Of a stretch of DNA of 7,099 nucleotides, positions 1 to 6,079 are shown piece by piece (the first letter of the stretch is position 1; each line of letters opens with the position of its first letter). The position numbers and the translations under genes were made by a program. The notes beneath the pieces were generated by a model. That model was given only the letters and a program-made list of their open reading frames with translations, was not told where the DNA came from and ran no database searches. The DNA is taken from the NCBI GenBank assembly GCA_964449175.1, contig CAYUYH010000145.1, positions 1-7,099 of the forward strand, written 5' to 3'. The stretch is from CAYUYH01 sp964449175. Its GTDB lineage: Bacteria > Planctomycetota > Phycisphaerae > SM23-33.

Positions 1-17
1 TGGGCAACAGCATTCTC

Positions 18-61
18 GCAGGGGCAAGATGCCCCCGCCACGCGCGGGCGAGACGCCCGCG
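18..61. repeat. Pair of short palindromes with AGA loops upstream of prfB
   Basis: Two adjacent hairpins share one design. The first (21-35) has a 6-bp stem GGGGCA/TGCCCC around the loop AGA. The second (43-61) has an 8-bp stem CGCGGGCG/CGCCCGCG around the same AGA loop. Each is followed by a short CCAC/ACAC-like linker. The stems differ in sequence but keep their pairing and loop, which suggests members of a dispersed palindromic repeat family rather than two unrelated terminators. Neither is followed by a T-run, so a Rho-independent terminator for an unseen upstream gene is possible but not well supported. Lines 1-99 show no credible coding sequence. Confidence 0.6.
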
Positions 62-99
62 ACACATCTGCGCCACCTGCCAGGGCAGCGCGGCGGGGG

Positions 100-128
100 T
101 TGTTTGGCGGGGGCGGGGCTGCTAGGAT
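100..128 (+). promoter_or_regulatory. Candidate sigma-70-type promoter for prfB
   Basis: TTGTTT (100-105) and TAGGAT (123-128) are separated by exactly 17 bases, and TGC directly precedes the -10 hexamer, giving an extended -10. Transcription would start near 135, just ahead of the GGGAG ribosome binding site at 137-141, so the leader would be very short. The match is to the E. coli consensus and the -10 has only four of six consensus bases, so this is a candidate, not a firm call. Confidence 0.35.
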
Positions 129-150
129 GCGCAGTCGGGAGACAATCGCC

Positions 151-1276
151 ATGGCCGAGCCAGAGAATCTACAGGAAGTGATCGAGACGCTTCGGGCCCG
201 GATATTCTCCATCCGGGACTCCCTTTGACGTCCCCGCCCGACAGGAACGGATCGCCGCGTTGACCGAGCAGATGGGCCGGCCCGGCTTCTGGGACAATCC
301 CGACGCCGCCCAGCCGGTGATCTCCGAATTGAAGCGGCTGAAGGCGGTCGTCGTGCCTGCTGAGCAGCTCGCCCGGCGGATCGAGGACCTCGACGCGCTG
401 CACGAGCTGGCGGTGGAGGCCGACAGCGCCGAGACTCTGGCCGAGGCCGGCGCCGAGGCGACAGCCGTCCGCGCGGAGCTGGAGCGGCTTGAGCTGCGCA
501 CGCTGCTGGGCGGGGAGCATGACGGCGGGAACTGCTACTTCTCCATCCACGCCGGCGCCGGCGGCACGGAGAGCTGCGACTGGGCGGAGATGCTGCTGCG
601 GATGTACCTGAGGCATTTCGAGACCGCCGGCTACGAGGCAGCCGAGGTGGACCGCGTCGCCGGCGAGGAGGCCGGCGTCCGCTCGGTGTCGCTGCACGTG
701 ACTGGCCCCTACTGCTACGGGTATCTGTCCGCGGAGCGCGGCGTGCACCGCCTGGTGCGGATCAGCCCGTACGACGCCCAGAACCGCCGCCACACCAGCT
801 TTGCCTCCGTGGACGTGCTGCCGGAGTTGGCCGACGTGGAGATCGACATCGACTGGGACTCCGACGTGCGCGAGGACACCTTCCGCGCCGGCGGCGCCGG
901 CGGCCAGCACGTCAACAAGACCTCCAGCGCCATCCGGCTGACGCACGAGCCGACGGGCATCGTCGTGCAGTGCCAGAACGAGCGATCGCAGCACAAGAAC
1001 CGCGCCGAGGCGCGGAAGATGCTCGCGGCCAAGCTCTACCAGCACGAGCAGGCCAAGCGCGACGCCGAGATGGCCAAGATGTACGGCAACAAGGGCGAGA
1101 TCGCCTTCGGCTACCAGATCCGCTCGTACGTGCTGTACCCCTACCAGCTCGTGCGGGACGAGCGGACGGACCTGAAGGTCGGCCAGACCGACAAGGTGCT
1201 GGACGGGGAGATTCAGCCGTTCATCGACGCGTACCTGCGTCACCGCGCCGCCCAGAAGGCCAAGGGGGCGAAGTAG
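151..1276 (+). CDS. prfB: Peptide chain release factor 2 (RF2), made by programmed +1 frameshift
   Basis: RF2 recognises UGA and UAA in the ribosomal A site and triggers release of the finished protein. The gene is two joined frames: 151-225 encodes 25 residues ending ...RDSL, then an in-frame TGA at 226-228. Skipping T226 continues at 227 as DVPARQERIAAL... to the TAG at 1274-1276, giving 374 residues (E. coli RF2 has 365). Start ATG 151 has GGGAG at 137-141, nine bases upstream. The N-terminal PCRF domain (about 30-160) precedes the codon-recognition and GGQ domains. The stop-reading tripeptide is S205-P206-Y207, where RF2 usually has SPF. The catalytic motif is G250-G251-Q252 with Ala246 nearby; numbering matches E. 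coli RF2 exactly at both motifs. CQNERSQHKN and the QIRSYVL stretch are also typical. The gene converges on the permease gene across a repeat-filled spacer. Identity is certain; the only oddities are the SPY variant and the weak frameshift stimulator. Confidence 0.97.
214..229 (+). promoter_or_regulatory. prfB programmed +1 frameshift site (autoregulatory)
   Basis: The slip site CTT-TGA-C lies at 223-229. The peptidyl-tRNA on CTT re-pairs on TTT, and the next codon read is GAC. In known prfB genes low RF2 lets the ribosome pause at UGA and shift, so RF2 controls its own synthesis. The usual stimulator is an internal Shine-Dalgarno (AGGGGG in E. coli) three bases before CTT. Here that position holds CGGGAC (214-219), a weak match to the anti-Shine-Dalgarno sequence. 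The spacing of three bases (TCC) is kept. The site is intact and the downstream frame is unmistakably RF2, so the frameshift is real biology and not a sequencing error. Confidence 0.93.
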
Positions 1277-1327
1277 CGGGCTCTGGTGGGCGGCGGGGCT
1301 AGATACGGTTTCACTACTGCGTTGAGG

Positions 1328-1353
1328 GGTGGCCGGGCTCCTGCCCCGCCACC
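1328..1353. repeat. GC-rich palindrome downstream of prfB
   Basis: An 11-bp stem, GGTGGCCGGGC paired with GCCCCGCCACC, closes on the loop TCCT with a single C-C mismatch. Nearly the same arms occur at 2878-2903, where the pairing is perfect, so this is a member of a repeated palindrome family. It could also stop transcription of prfB, but no T-run follows on the + strand. Confidence 0.6.
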
Positions 1354-1429
1354 TGCCTCCCATGTACGCTCATGTGCTGCGGGGGGGGGGCCGGGGCCCC
1401 CCCGCCGGCCCAAATGGGTGGGCCACCCC
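1345..1429. repeat. Imperfect direct repeat, copy 1 (left of assembly gap)
   Basis: This stretch aligns colinearly with 1467-1550. Shared landmarks in order are CCCGCCACC, GCCTCC, a CGCTC-TGTGC block, a run of G, a C-rich block and AATGGGT (1413-1419). The landmark offsets differ by only one base between copies. This copy contains a 10-G run (1381-1390) and long C runs that look degraded compared with copy 2. It overlaps the palindrome at 1328-1353. No protein is supported here: the open frames are low-complexity Gly/Pro/Ala strings. Confidence 0.6.
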
Positions 1430-1456
1430 CGGCACCGCAGGGGGGGGGAGGGGGGG

Positions 1457-1466
1457 NNNNNNNNNN
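1457..1466. other. Assembly gap (10 N)
   Basis: Ten N bases interrupt the prfB/permease intergenic region. They sit between two copies of the same imperfect repeat and next to G-runs, so the gap is best explained by failure to resolve a repeat. The true length and content are unknown; neither flanking gene is affected. Confidence 0.97.
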
Positions 1467-1550
1467 CCCGCCACCGGCCTCCATTTACCGCTCTTGTGCG
1501 GCGGGGGGGGGCAGGAGCCCCACCGCGCTCCAGAATGGGTTGCCCAACCA
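1467..1550. repeat. Imperfect direct repeat, copy 2 (right of assembly gap)
   Basis: This is the counterpart of 1345-1429. It begins with the same CCCGCCACC block and keeps AATGGGT at 1534-1540. It includes GGGGCAGGAGCCCC-like sequence, the same kind of palindrome core seen at 1328-1353 and 2878-2903. It ends just short of the permease stop codon. A dispersed, possibly non-autonomous repeat is the simplest reading; no transposase or clear target-site duplication is visible. Confidence 0.6.
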
Positions 1551-1558
1551 CGTCCACG

Positions 1559-2755
1559 CTAGGAGGGCGAAGGTCGGCGGGCATGGAAATATCGCCTGGC
1601 CAGCAGTAGCGCCGCACCGGCCAGCCAGATTGCCAGAGCGGCCAGGTGGAATGCGGTCCTGCCTGTCGGGCCTTGAACGCGGGCCGAGGCCGCCAGCAGC
1701 GCCACGCCGCCGACGGTCAACACGAGAGCAGCGGCGGCCAGCGCCCCCCACTGCCGCGTGGCCGTGACGATCGCCACCTGGACGACGACGATCATGCATA
1801 TCAGTATCACCGACTGGACGGCCAGGCCGCCGACCGTCAGCAGCAGTACCTCCTGCCGCCAGATCGTCGCCAGTAGGACCGCCGGCAGCAGGAGCAGTCC
1901 GACGATCATGGTCCGCCCCCGCCCGGCGAGCAGCGCCCCCCCTGCCAATAGCACCGCCGCGGGGACGCGCAGGTCGCCGACGGACGAGTGGATCGCCGGG
2001 GCCGCACTATGGTCGATAAGCCAGCACGCGCCGCCCAGGGCCGACAGCGCGCCCGAGACAGCCATCGCCGCCAGCAGCTCAGCCCGCCGGCCTATCCTGG
2101 CGGTCGCGGCCCGCGCCGAGTCCGCGACCATCAGCACGATCATCACGGCCGACCAGGCGGCGGCGACGATCAGCATCCTGCCCAGCAGCAGCGGCGGATC
2201 GGGCAGCAGGTCGCGGAATGCGGCGAATCGCTCGGGCGCGATGGCCACCGCCTCCGTTCCGACCCAGGCGCGGACGCCCACCGTCAGCGCAATCGCGGCA
2301 GCCAGCGTCACCGCCGCGCTTGGCATTCTGGCGCCGGAGACGGCCAGGGCGTTGATGGCGCCGACGGCCGCCCCGGCCGCGACGACCACCGCGAACGACG
2401 CGGGCGCGGACATGCCGGAGTTCATCAGCTTGGCCGCGACGACCCCGCCCGCGCCGGCCACCGCCCAAACGCTCAGGTCCACCGCGCCGCAGCGCAATGC
2501 CAACGCGAAGCCCAGCGCCAACAACAGGTGGAACGAGGCGACCTGGCCGGGGACTTTGCTGAGGTAGTACGCGCGGTTGGCGAACAGGTCGGCGGCTTCG
2601 GCTTCCGAGTTGGCGCCGGATATAGGCCCCAGCTCGCTGACCCATCCGGGCACGAGCGCGACGGCCAGCAGCAGCAGGCACGCCACGGCCAGCACGTCCC
2701 GTCGCCAGGGCGAGGCGACGTCGCCGGGTCGCAGTCTGTCCTCAATGAACCCCAA
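1559..2755 (-). CDS. Divergent ABC sugar-type permease, RbsC-like (BPD_transp_2 family)
   Basis: A 398-residue integral membrane protein with about 12 predicted hydrophobic segments (near 20-38, 72-90, 95-112, 118-140, 146-164, 190-210, 226-245, 264-278, 282-297, 302-329, 336-356, 367-387). Family signs against RbsC, the ribose permease, are LRCGAVDLSVWAVAG (88-102, compare LTSGIDLSVGSV), SGALSALGG (234-242) and AGGALLAGRGR (271-281, compare GGTSLAGGKGR). Such permeases form the membrane channel of sugar or branched-chain substrate importers. It is longer than RbsC (321): it has extra sequence after the first helix and two extra C-terminal helices. The segment before SGAL lacks roughly 15 residues of the cytoplasmic loop that in RbsC-type proteins faces the ATPase. 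Start is TTG at 2753-2755: GGAG lies six bases upstream (2762-2765), and an in-frame TAG two codons before excludes extension. No ATPase or binding protein gene is in the window. The substrate cannot be told. Confidence 0.7.
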   Translation of the reverse strand: MGFIEDRLRPGDVASPWRRDVLAVACLLLLAVALVPGWVSELGPISGANSEAEAADLFANRAYYLSKVPGQVASFHLLLALGFALALRCGAVDLSVWAVAGAGGVVAAKLMNSGMSAPASFAVVVAAGAAVGAINALAVSGARMPSAAVTLAAAIALTVGVRAWVGTEAVAIAPERFAAFRDLLPDPPLLLGRMLIVAAAWSAVMIVLMVADSARAATARIGRRAELLAAMAVSGALSALGGACWLIDHSAAPAIHSSVGDLRVPAAVLLAGGALLAGRGRTMIVGLLLLPAVLLATIWRQEVLLLTVGGLAVQSVILICMIVVVQVAIVTATRQWGALAAAALVLTVGGVALLAASARVQGPTGRTAFHLAALAIWLAGAALLLARRYFHARRPSPS

Positions 2756-2835
2756 GGCCTACTCCATTCGCGGCGGCGGCTTCCAGCTCGCCGTCGCCCC
2801 GCGCGACACGACCGTTCGACTCACTCCCGACAGGG

Positions 2836-2861
2836 CGCGGCGGAGCTCCAGCTCCGCCGCG
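2836..2861. repeat. Perfect 12-bp palindrome, permease upstream region
   Basis: CGCGGCGGAGCT and AGCTCCGCCGCG pair perfectly across a central CC, so the real loop would be slightly wider. It sits in the 258-bp space between the dehydrogenase stop and the permease start. It could act as a terminator or processing hairpin between the two - strand genes, but no T-run follows, and the dispersed-repeat reading is at least as good. Confidence 0.6.
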
Positions 2862-2877
2862 ATAGCTCGCCTTCAAC

Positions 2878-2903
2878 GGTGGCGGGGCAGGCGCCCCGCC
2901 ACC
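2878..2903. repeat. Perfect 11-bp palindrome, same family as 1328-1353
   Basis: GGTGGCGGGGC pairs with GCCCCGCCACC around the loop AGGC. The arms match those at 1328-1353 except one base, and the loops differ. It is 16 bases from the 2836-2861 palindrome. The rest of the 2756-3013 spacer shows no convincing gene on either strand; frames through it are Gly/Ala/Pro/Arg-rich shadows. Confidence 0.65.
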
Positions 2904-3013
2904 CCCCACGGAAAGGGCAGAAGCGGCGAGGCCGGGGTGGACACTGTCAGTTCCCATTGCAGGCTTCGCGTGCTTTGTGCCCGTTCTGGTTGGCCGTTGT
3001 CTTGATCGGCGGA

Positions 3014-4798
3014 TCAGTCGGCGACGGGCACGGGGCCGGCGAGTGCCTCGAACTCGCTGACGACCGACGAGTCGCCGGAGCGGATCTGCTCGGCGTTGCG
3101 GTGGATTTCGGGCATCTTGTCGGCCAGCCAGCGTCGCGCGACGGCGAGCTTGCGGTCGCTTGCCGTCGCGTGCTCGCAGAACAGCGTGGCGACGATGAGG
3201 TAGATGCCGATGTCCACGAGCTTGCGCGCGTAGAGGTCGCGGTAGCCGCCGCCGGAGTGCGTCTTGATGAAGTCCACGCACTCGCCCAGCAGGGCCAGCC
3301 CGCCGCGAATCCGCTCGACGAGCGGGGCGACGTTCTCCGGCCAGTCGCGCGAGGTCAGCTCCTCCAGCAGCGTCTGACATGTGCCGCTGGTCATGCCCGC
3401 GACGGCGGCGACGACCTGCAACTGGCTGGTGCCCTCGTAGATAGTGGTGATTCGGCTGTCGCGCAGGTGCCGCTCGACGGGGTAATCCTTCATATATCCG
3501 CTGCCGCCGAGCACGGCCATCGCCGAGTTGGCCACCCGCATCGACATCTCGGAGGCGTAATACTTGGCCATCGGCGTGAGCAGCTTGTTGAATCGCCCGA
3601 ACTTTCGCGCCTCGGCGCGGAGCCGCTTCTTCAGGTCCGGGTCGGAGACGTCGCCGAAGTTCAGCTTCCTCAGCGCGCCGTACTCCAGGTCCACGCAAAA
3701 GGCCGCGTGGTACGTCAGCGCCCGTGCGGCCTGGAGGTCGAGGCTCATGTCGACCAGCAGTTCGCGGACGGCGGGGAAGTTCTCGATGGCGGTGTCGAAC
3801 TGCTTTCGGCTGTGGGCGTAGTCACGTGCGACTCGGTAGGCGGCCTCGCCGATGCCGAGCGCCTGTGCGGCGATGCCGATCCGCGCGCCGTTCATCAGGC
3901 TCATCACGTAGGTGATCAGCCCGCGCTGTCGCTCGCCGATGAGCTTGGCCGGGGCAGAGTCGAAGAATATCTCGCAGGTCGGGCTGCCGTGGATGCCCAG
4001 CTTGTTCTCGAGGCGGCGAATCTTGACCTTAGGCCCGCGCTCGACGAGGAACAGGCTCAGGCCGCGCCCGTCGGAGATGTCCGGCTCGCTGCGGGCCAGC
4101 ACCAGCAGCACCTCGCCGCAGCCGTTGGTGATGAAACGCTTCACGCCGCGGACGTACCAGTTGCCCTGGGCGTCCTGGTGGACGCCGGCGGGCTGGTCGG
4201 GCTTGTGGCCGTTCTCGGCGCCGATGGTCTTGACGGACTGTAGGTCGCTGCCGGCATCCGGCTCGGTGAGGACCATCGCGCCGGTCCACTCGCCGCGGGC
4301 CATCCGCGGGAGGTATTCCTGCTTGATCTCCTCGGTGGCGAAGGCGTTGATGGTCTCGGCGATGCCCTGGAGCCCGTAGAGGTTCATCAGCGACGCGTCG
4401 GCCCGGCTGATGATGTCGTTGCTCATCGTGTAGACGACGTTGGGGCAGTTCAGCCCGCCGAATTGATACGGCAGGGTGAAGCCCATCAGGTCGGCCTGGC
4501 CGAGACGCTTGAGCGCCAGCTCGATGCCGGGCGGGCGGGTGACGCTGCCGTCGGCGTTCAGCGTGTTGCCGAGCTGGTCGGTTTCCTCTGCCGTCGGGGC
4601 GATCACCTCGCCGGCCAACTCGCCAAGCGAGGTGAGGATGCGCTCGTAGTTGTCGATCGCATCGGCGGCATCGGTCGGGGCGAAGTCGAAATCCTTCGCG
4701 AAGGTGAAGCGCTCTTCCAGGATGGCTGCGATGCGCGGCAGGTCCATGTGATGGAACAGGAACCGGATGTCATCGTTGTCGGTGTAGAAGTTCGCCAT
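3014..4798 (-). CDS. Acyl-CoA dehydrogenase, large (~600-residue) class
   Basis: A 594-residue FAD enzyme that removes two hydrogens from the alpha and beta carbons of an acyl-CoA, the first step of beta-oxidation, passing electrons to ETF. The N-terminal helical domain runs to about 170. TEPDAGSD (178-185) is the flavin-contacting signature of the beta domain. YAHSRKQFDTAIENFPAVRELL (327-348) and YMKDYPVERHLRDSRITTIYEGTSQLQ (435-461) are family signatures. Glu455 in IYEGT is the position of the catalytic base in medium-chain type enzymes. It is about 200 residues longer than the classic 380-residue enzymes, owing to a 30-residue insert (about 375-405) and a C-terminal helical extension after 470 as in FadE/DmdC-like members. 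Chain length cannot be read from sequence. Start ATG 4796-4798; no strong Shine-Dalgarno precedes it. It lies 170 bases behind etfA on the same strand, so EtfAB is its likely acceptor. Confidence 0.93.
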   Translation of the reverse strand: MANFYTDNDDIRFLFHHMDLPRIAAILEERFTFAKDFDFAPTDAADAIDNYERILTSLGELAGEVIAPTAEETDQLGNTLNADGSVTRPPGIELALKRLGQADLMGFTLPYQFGGLNCPNVVYTMSNDIISRADASLMNLYGLQGIAETINAFATEEIKQEYLPRMARGEWTGAMVLTEPDAGSDLQSVKTIGAENGHKPDQPAGVHQDAQGNWYVRGVKRFITNGCGEVLLVLARSEPDISDGRGLSLFLVERGPKVKIRRLENKLGIHGSPTCEIFFDSAPAKLIGERQRGLITYVMSLMNGARIGIAAQALGIGEAAYRVARDYAHSRKQFDTAIENFPAVRELLVDMSLDLQAARALTYHAAFCVDLEYGALRKLNFGDVSDPDLKKRLRAEARKFGRFNKLLTPMAKYYASEMSMRVANSAMAVLGGSGYMKDYPVERHLRDSRITTIYEGTSQLQVVAAVAGMTSGTCQTLLEELTSRDWPENVAPLVERIRGGLALLGECVDFIKTHSGGGYRDLYARKLVDIGIYLIVATLFCEHATASDRKLAVARRWLADKMPEIHRNAEQIRSGDSSVVSEFEALAGPVPVAD

Positions 4799-4822
4799 GT
4801 CGTTCTGCTCGGCTATTAGACC

Positions 4823-4884
4823 TTTAGGCTGTTAGGCTGTTCGGTATCTGGGCTGTTCGGCATTTAGACTGTTAGACTGTTCGG
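4823..4884. repeat. Tandem repeat of a 40-bp unit in the etfA-dehydrogenase spacer
   Basis: A 22-base core TTTAG-R-CTGTTAG-R-CTGTTCGG occurs at 4823-4844 and 4863-4884, 40 bases apart. R is G in both places in the first copy and A in both places in the second, so the two internal CTGTTAG units also repeat within each copy. Further CTGTTCGG (4853-4860) and CTGTTAGT (4953-4960) blocks fall nearby. The region is part of the dehydrogenase mRNA leader if etfBA and the dehydrogenase are co-transcribed. No protein is supported. Confidence 0.75.
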
Positions 4885-4892
4885 GTCGGCCT

Positions 4893-4951
4893 GCCTCTGT
4901 GTCCTCTGCCGTTGCGTCGTTGCCGTTTACCTTTGTGTTCTTTGTGGTGAA
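4893..4951 (-). repeat. CACAAAG-type dispersed repeat fragment before dehydrogenase gene
   Basis: On the - strand this reads TTCACCACAAAGAACACAAAGG (complement of 4930-4951), then after a short gap GCAGAGGACACAGAGGC (complement of 4892-4908). This phrasing, CACAAAG repeated with ACACAGAGG, is a short sequence I know as recurring in the intergenic DNA of planctomycetes and other large bacterial genomes, where it is often mis-annotated as small open frames. That recall is unverified here. No gene is supported in the spacer. Confidence 0.45.
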
Positions 4952-4968
4952 GCTGTTAGTCGTTGCCG

Positions 4969-6036
4969 CTACGCCTCGGCCTTGATGGCTTCGGGTGCGT
5001 GGTGGATGTGCTCCTTGCCTCGGACGGCCTTGATGAGCATGGGTATGACCTGGTTGAGGTCGCCGACGATGCCGTAGTGCGCCACGGAGAAGATCGGCGC
5101 GTGGGGGTCTGAGTTGACGGCCAGGATCTTGGCCGAGTCCTGCATTCCGGCTCGGTGCTGTACGGCGCCGCTGATGCCGCAGGCGATGTAGAGGGCCGGT
5201 CGGACGGTCGTGCCGGTCTGGCCGACCTGGTGGTCGTGGTCGACGAATCCGAGATCGACTGCCGCCCTGCTGCCGCCGACGGCAGCCCCGAGACTGTTGG
5301 CCAGGTCCCAGATCAGGCGGAAGTTCTCTCTGCTGCCGACGCCCGCGCCGCCGGCGACGATGATCCTGGCGGCCTTGAGGTTGACCTGCTTGGCCTGGCG
5401 GTGCGTCTCGATGATCTCCAGCGGCAGTTGGACGCCGGAGATGTCCACTTCGCAGCGGATGACCTCGCCGGTGCGGGAGGGGTCCGCGGGGCTGAGGACC
5501 ATCACGCCCTCGCGGACGGTGGCCATCTGCGGCCAGCGGTCGAAGTTGACGATGGTGGCGATGATGTTGCCGCCGAAGGCTGGGCGGATCTGGAGCAGCA
5601 GGTTCTTGTGGAGGTTGTTTGTGCCGGGGGGCGTGTGGTCGCCGATCTGAAGGTCGGTGCAGTCGGCGGTCAGTCCGCACTTGATCGCGCTGGCGACGGT
5701 CGGGGCGAGGTCGCGTCCGATGGCGGTGGCGCCGTAGAGGCAGATCTGCGGGCGGTATCGCTGGATCAGCTCGCAGAGCACTCGGCAGTATCCGGCGGCC
5801 TGGTAGTGGGCCAGGCGGGCGTCCTCAACGAGGTAGACCTTGTCGGCCCCGTGGTGGATGAGCGTCTGGGCGGCAGCGGCGACGCCGTGCCCTAACAGCA
5901 CGGCGGCCGTCGGCACGGATAGCGTGTCGGCCAGCTCGCGGGCCTTGCTCATCAGCTCCAGCGGCACGTCGCTAAGCCGGCCGGCTTCCTGCTCGGCGAA
6001 AACCCAGACCTCTCCCTGGCGATTAACTTCGATCAT
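4969..6036 (-). CDS. etfA: Electron transfer flavoprotein alpha subunit
   Basis: A 355-residue cytoplasmic FAD-binding subunit of ETF, which relays electrons from acyl-CoA dehydrogenases to further acceptors. The N-terminal domain (about 1-200) has the ETF alpha/beta fold (VWVFAEQ, then YGATAIGRDLAPTVASAIKCGLTADCTDL at 101-129). The C-terminal FAD domain is textbook: NSLGAAVGGSRAAVDLGF (247-264), HDHQVGQTGTTVRPALYIACGISGAVQHRAGMQDS (267-301), NSDPHAPIFSVAHYGIVGDLNQVIPML. Arg257 corresponds to the flavin-stacking arginine in the SRAAVD motif. The usual GRG before GENF is here G230-A231-G232. Start ATG 6034-6036 has GAGGA seven bases upstream (6044-6048). It follows etfB by 43 bases and shares its strand, so they are almost certainly one transcript. 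Length is slightly above the usual ~320-340. Confidence 0.95.
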   Translation of the reverse strand: MIEVNRQGEVWVFAEQEAGRLSDVPLELMSKARELADTLSVPTAAVLLGHGVAAAAQTLIHHGADKVYLVEDARLAHYQAAGYCRVLCELIQRYRPQICLYGATAIGRDLAPTVASAIKCGLTADCTDLQIGDHTPPGTNNLHKNLLLQIRPAFGGNIIATIVNFDRWPQMATVREGVMVLSPADPSRTGEVIRCEVDISGVQLPLEIIETHRQAKQVNLKAARIIVAGGAGVGSRENFRLIWDLANSLGAAVGGSRAAVDLGFVDHDHQVGQTGTTVRPALYIACGISGAVQHRAGMQDSAKILAVNSDPHAPIFSVAHYGIVGDLNQVIPMLIKAVRGKEHIHHAPEAIKAEA

Positions 6037-6052
6037 TCCTGTGTCCTCAATG

Positions 6053-6068
6053 GCGGCCGCGAGGCCGC
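6053..6068. repeat. Small palindrome in the etfB-etfA gap
   Basis: GCGGCC (6053-6058) pairs with GGCCGC (6063-6068) around the loop GCGA. It sits in the 43-base gap between the etfB stop and etfA start, and the etfA Shine-Dalgarno lies just downstream on the - strand. It may be a remnant of the same GC-rich hairpin families, or may tune etfA expression; no T-run follows. Confidence 0.45.
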
Positions 6069-6079
6069 TCCTCTCCCGT

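Noticed and set aside
226..228. Early TGA in prfB as a nonsense mutation or pseudogene
   Set aside because: The CTT-TGA-C context is the well-known RF2 autoregulatory frameshift, and the +1 frame continues as intact RF2 with SPY and GGQ at the E. coli positions.
122..1363. Long - strand open frame opposite prfB
   Set aside because: It is an antisense shadow of the RF2 gene, created by GC-rich codon usage; the + strand frame carries all RF2 motifs.
1286..1617. Small Gly/Pro/Ala-rich proteins around the N gap
   Set aside because: They run through N bases and homopolymers, have no start-signal support, and are the coding shadow of the repeat.
1988..4243. Very long + strand open frame of 751 codons across the permease and dehydrogenase genes
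   Set aside because: It is antisense to two clear genes, has Arg/Gly/His/Gln-rich low-quality composition and no family signature.
4823..4884. A CRISPR array
   Set aside because: Only two units, with internal sub-repeats and an 18-base interval containing another related block; no cas gene is present.
4832..5680. - strand frame reading the CACAAAG repeat and part of etfA in another phase
   Set aside because: Arg/Pro/His-rich frame-shifted shadow of etfA; the peptide from the repeat is a typical artefact of mis-annotated repeats.
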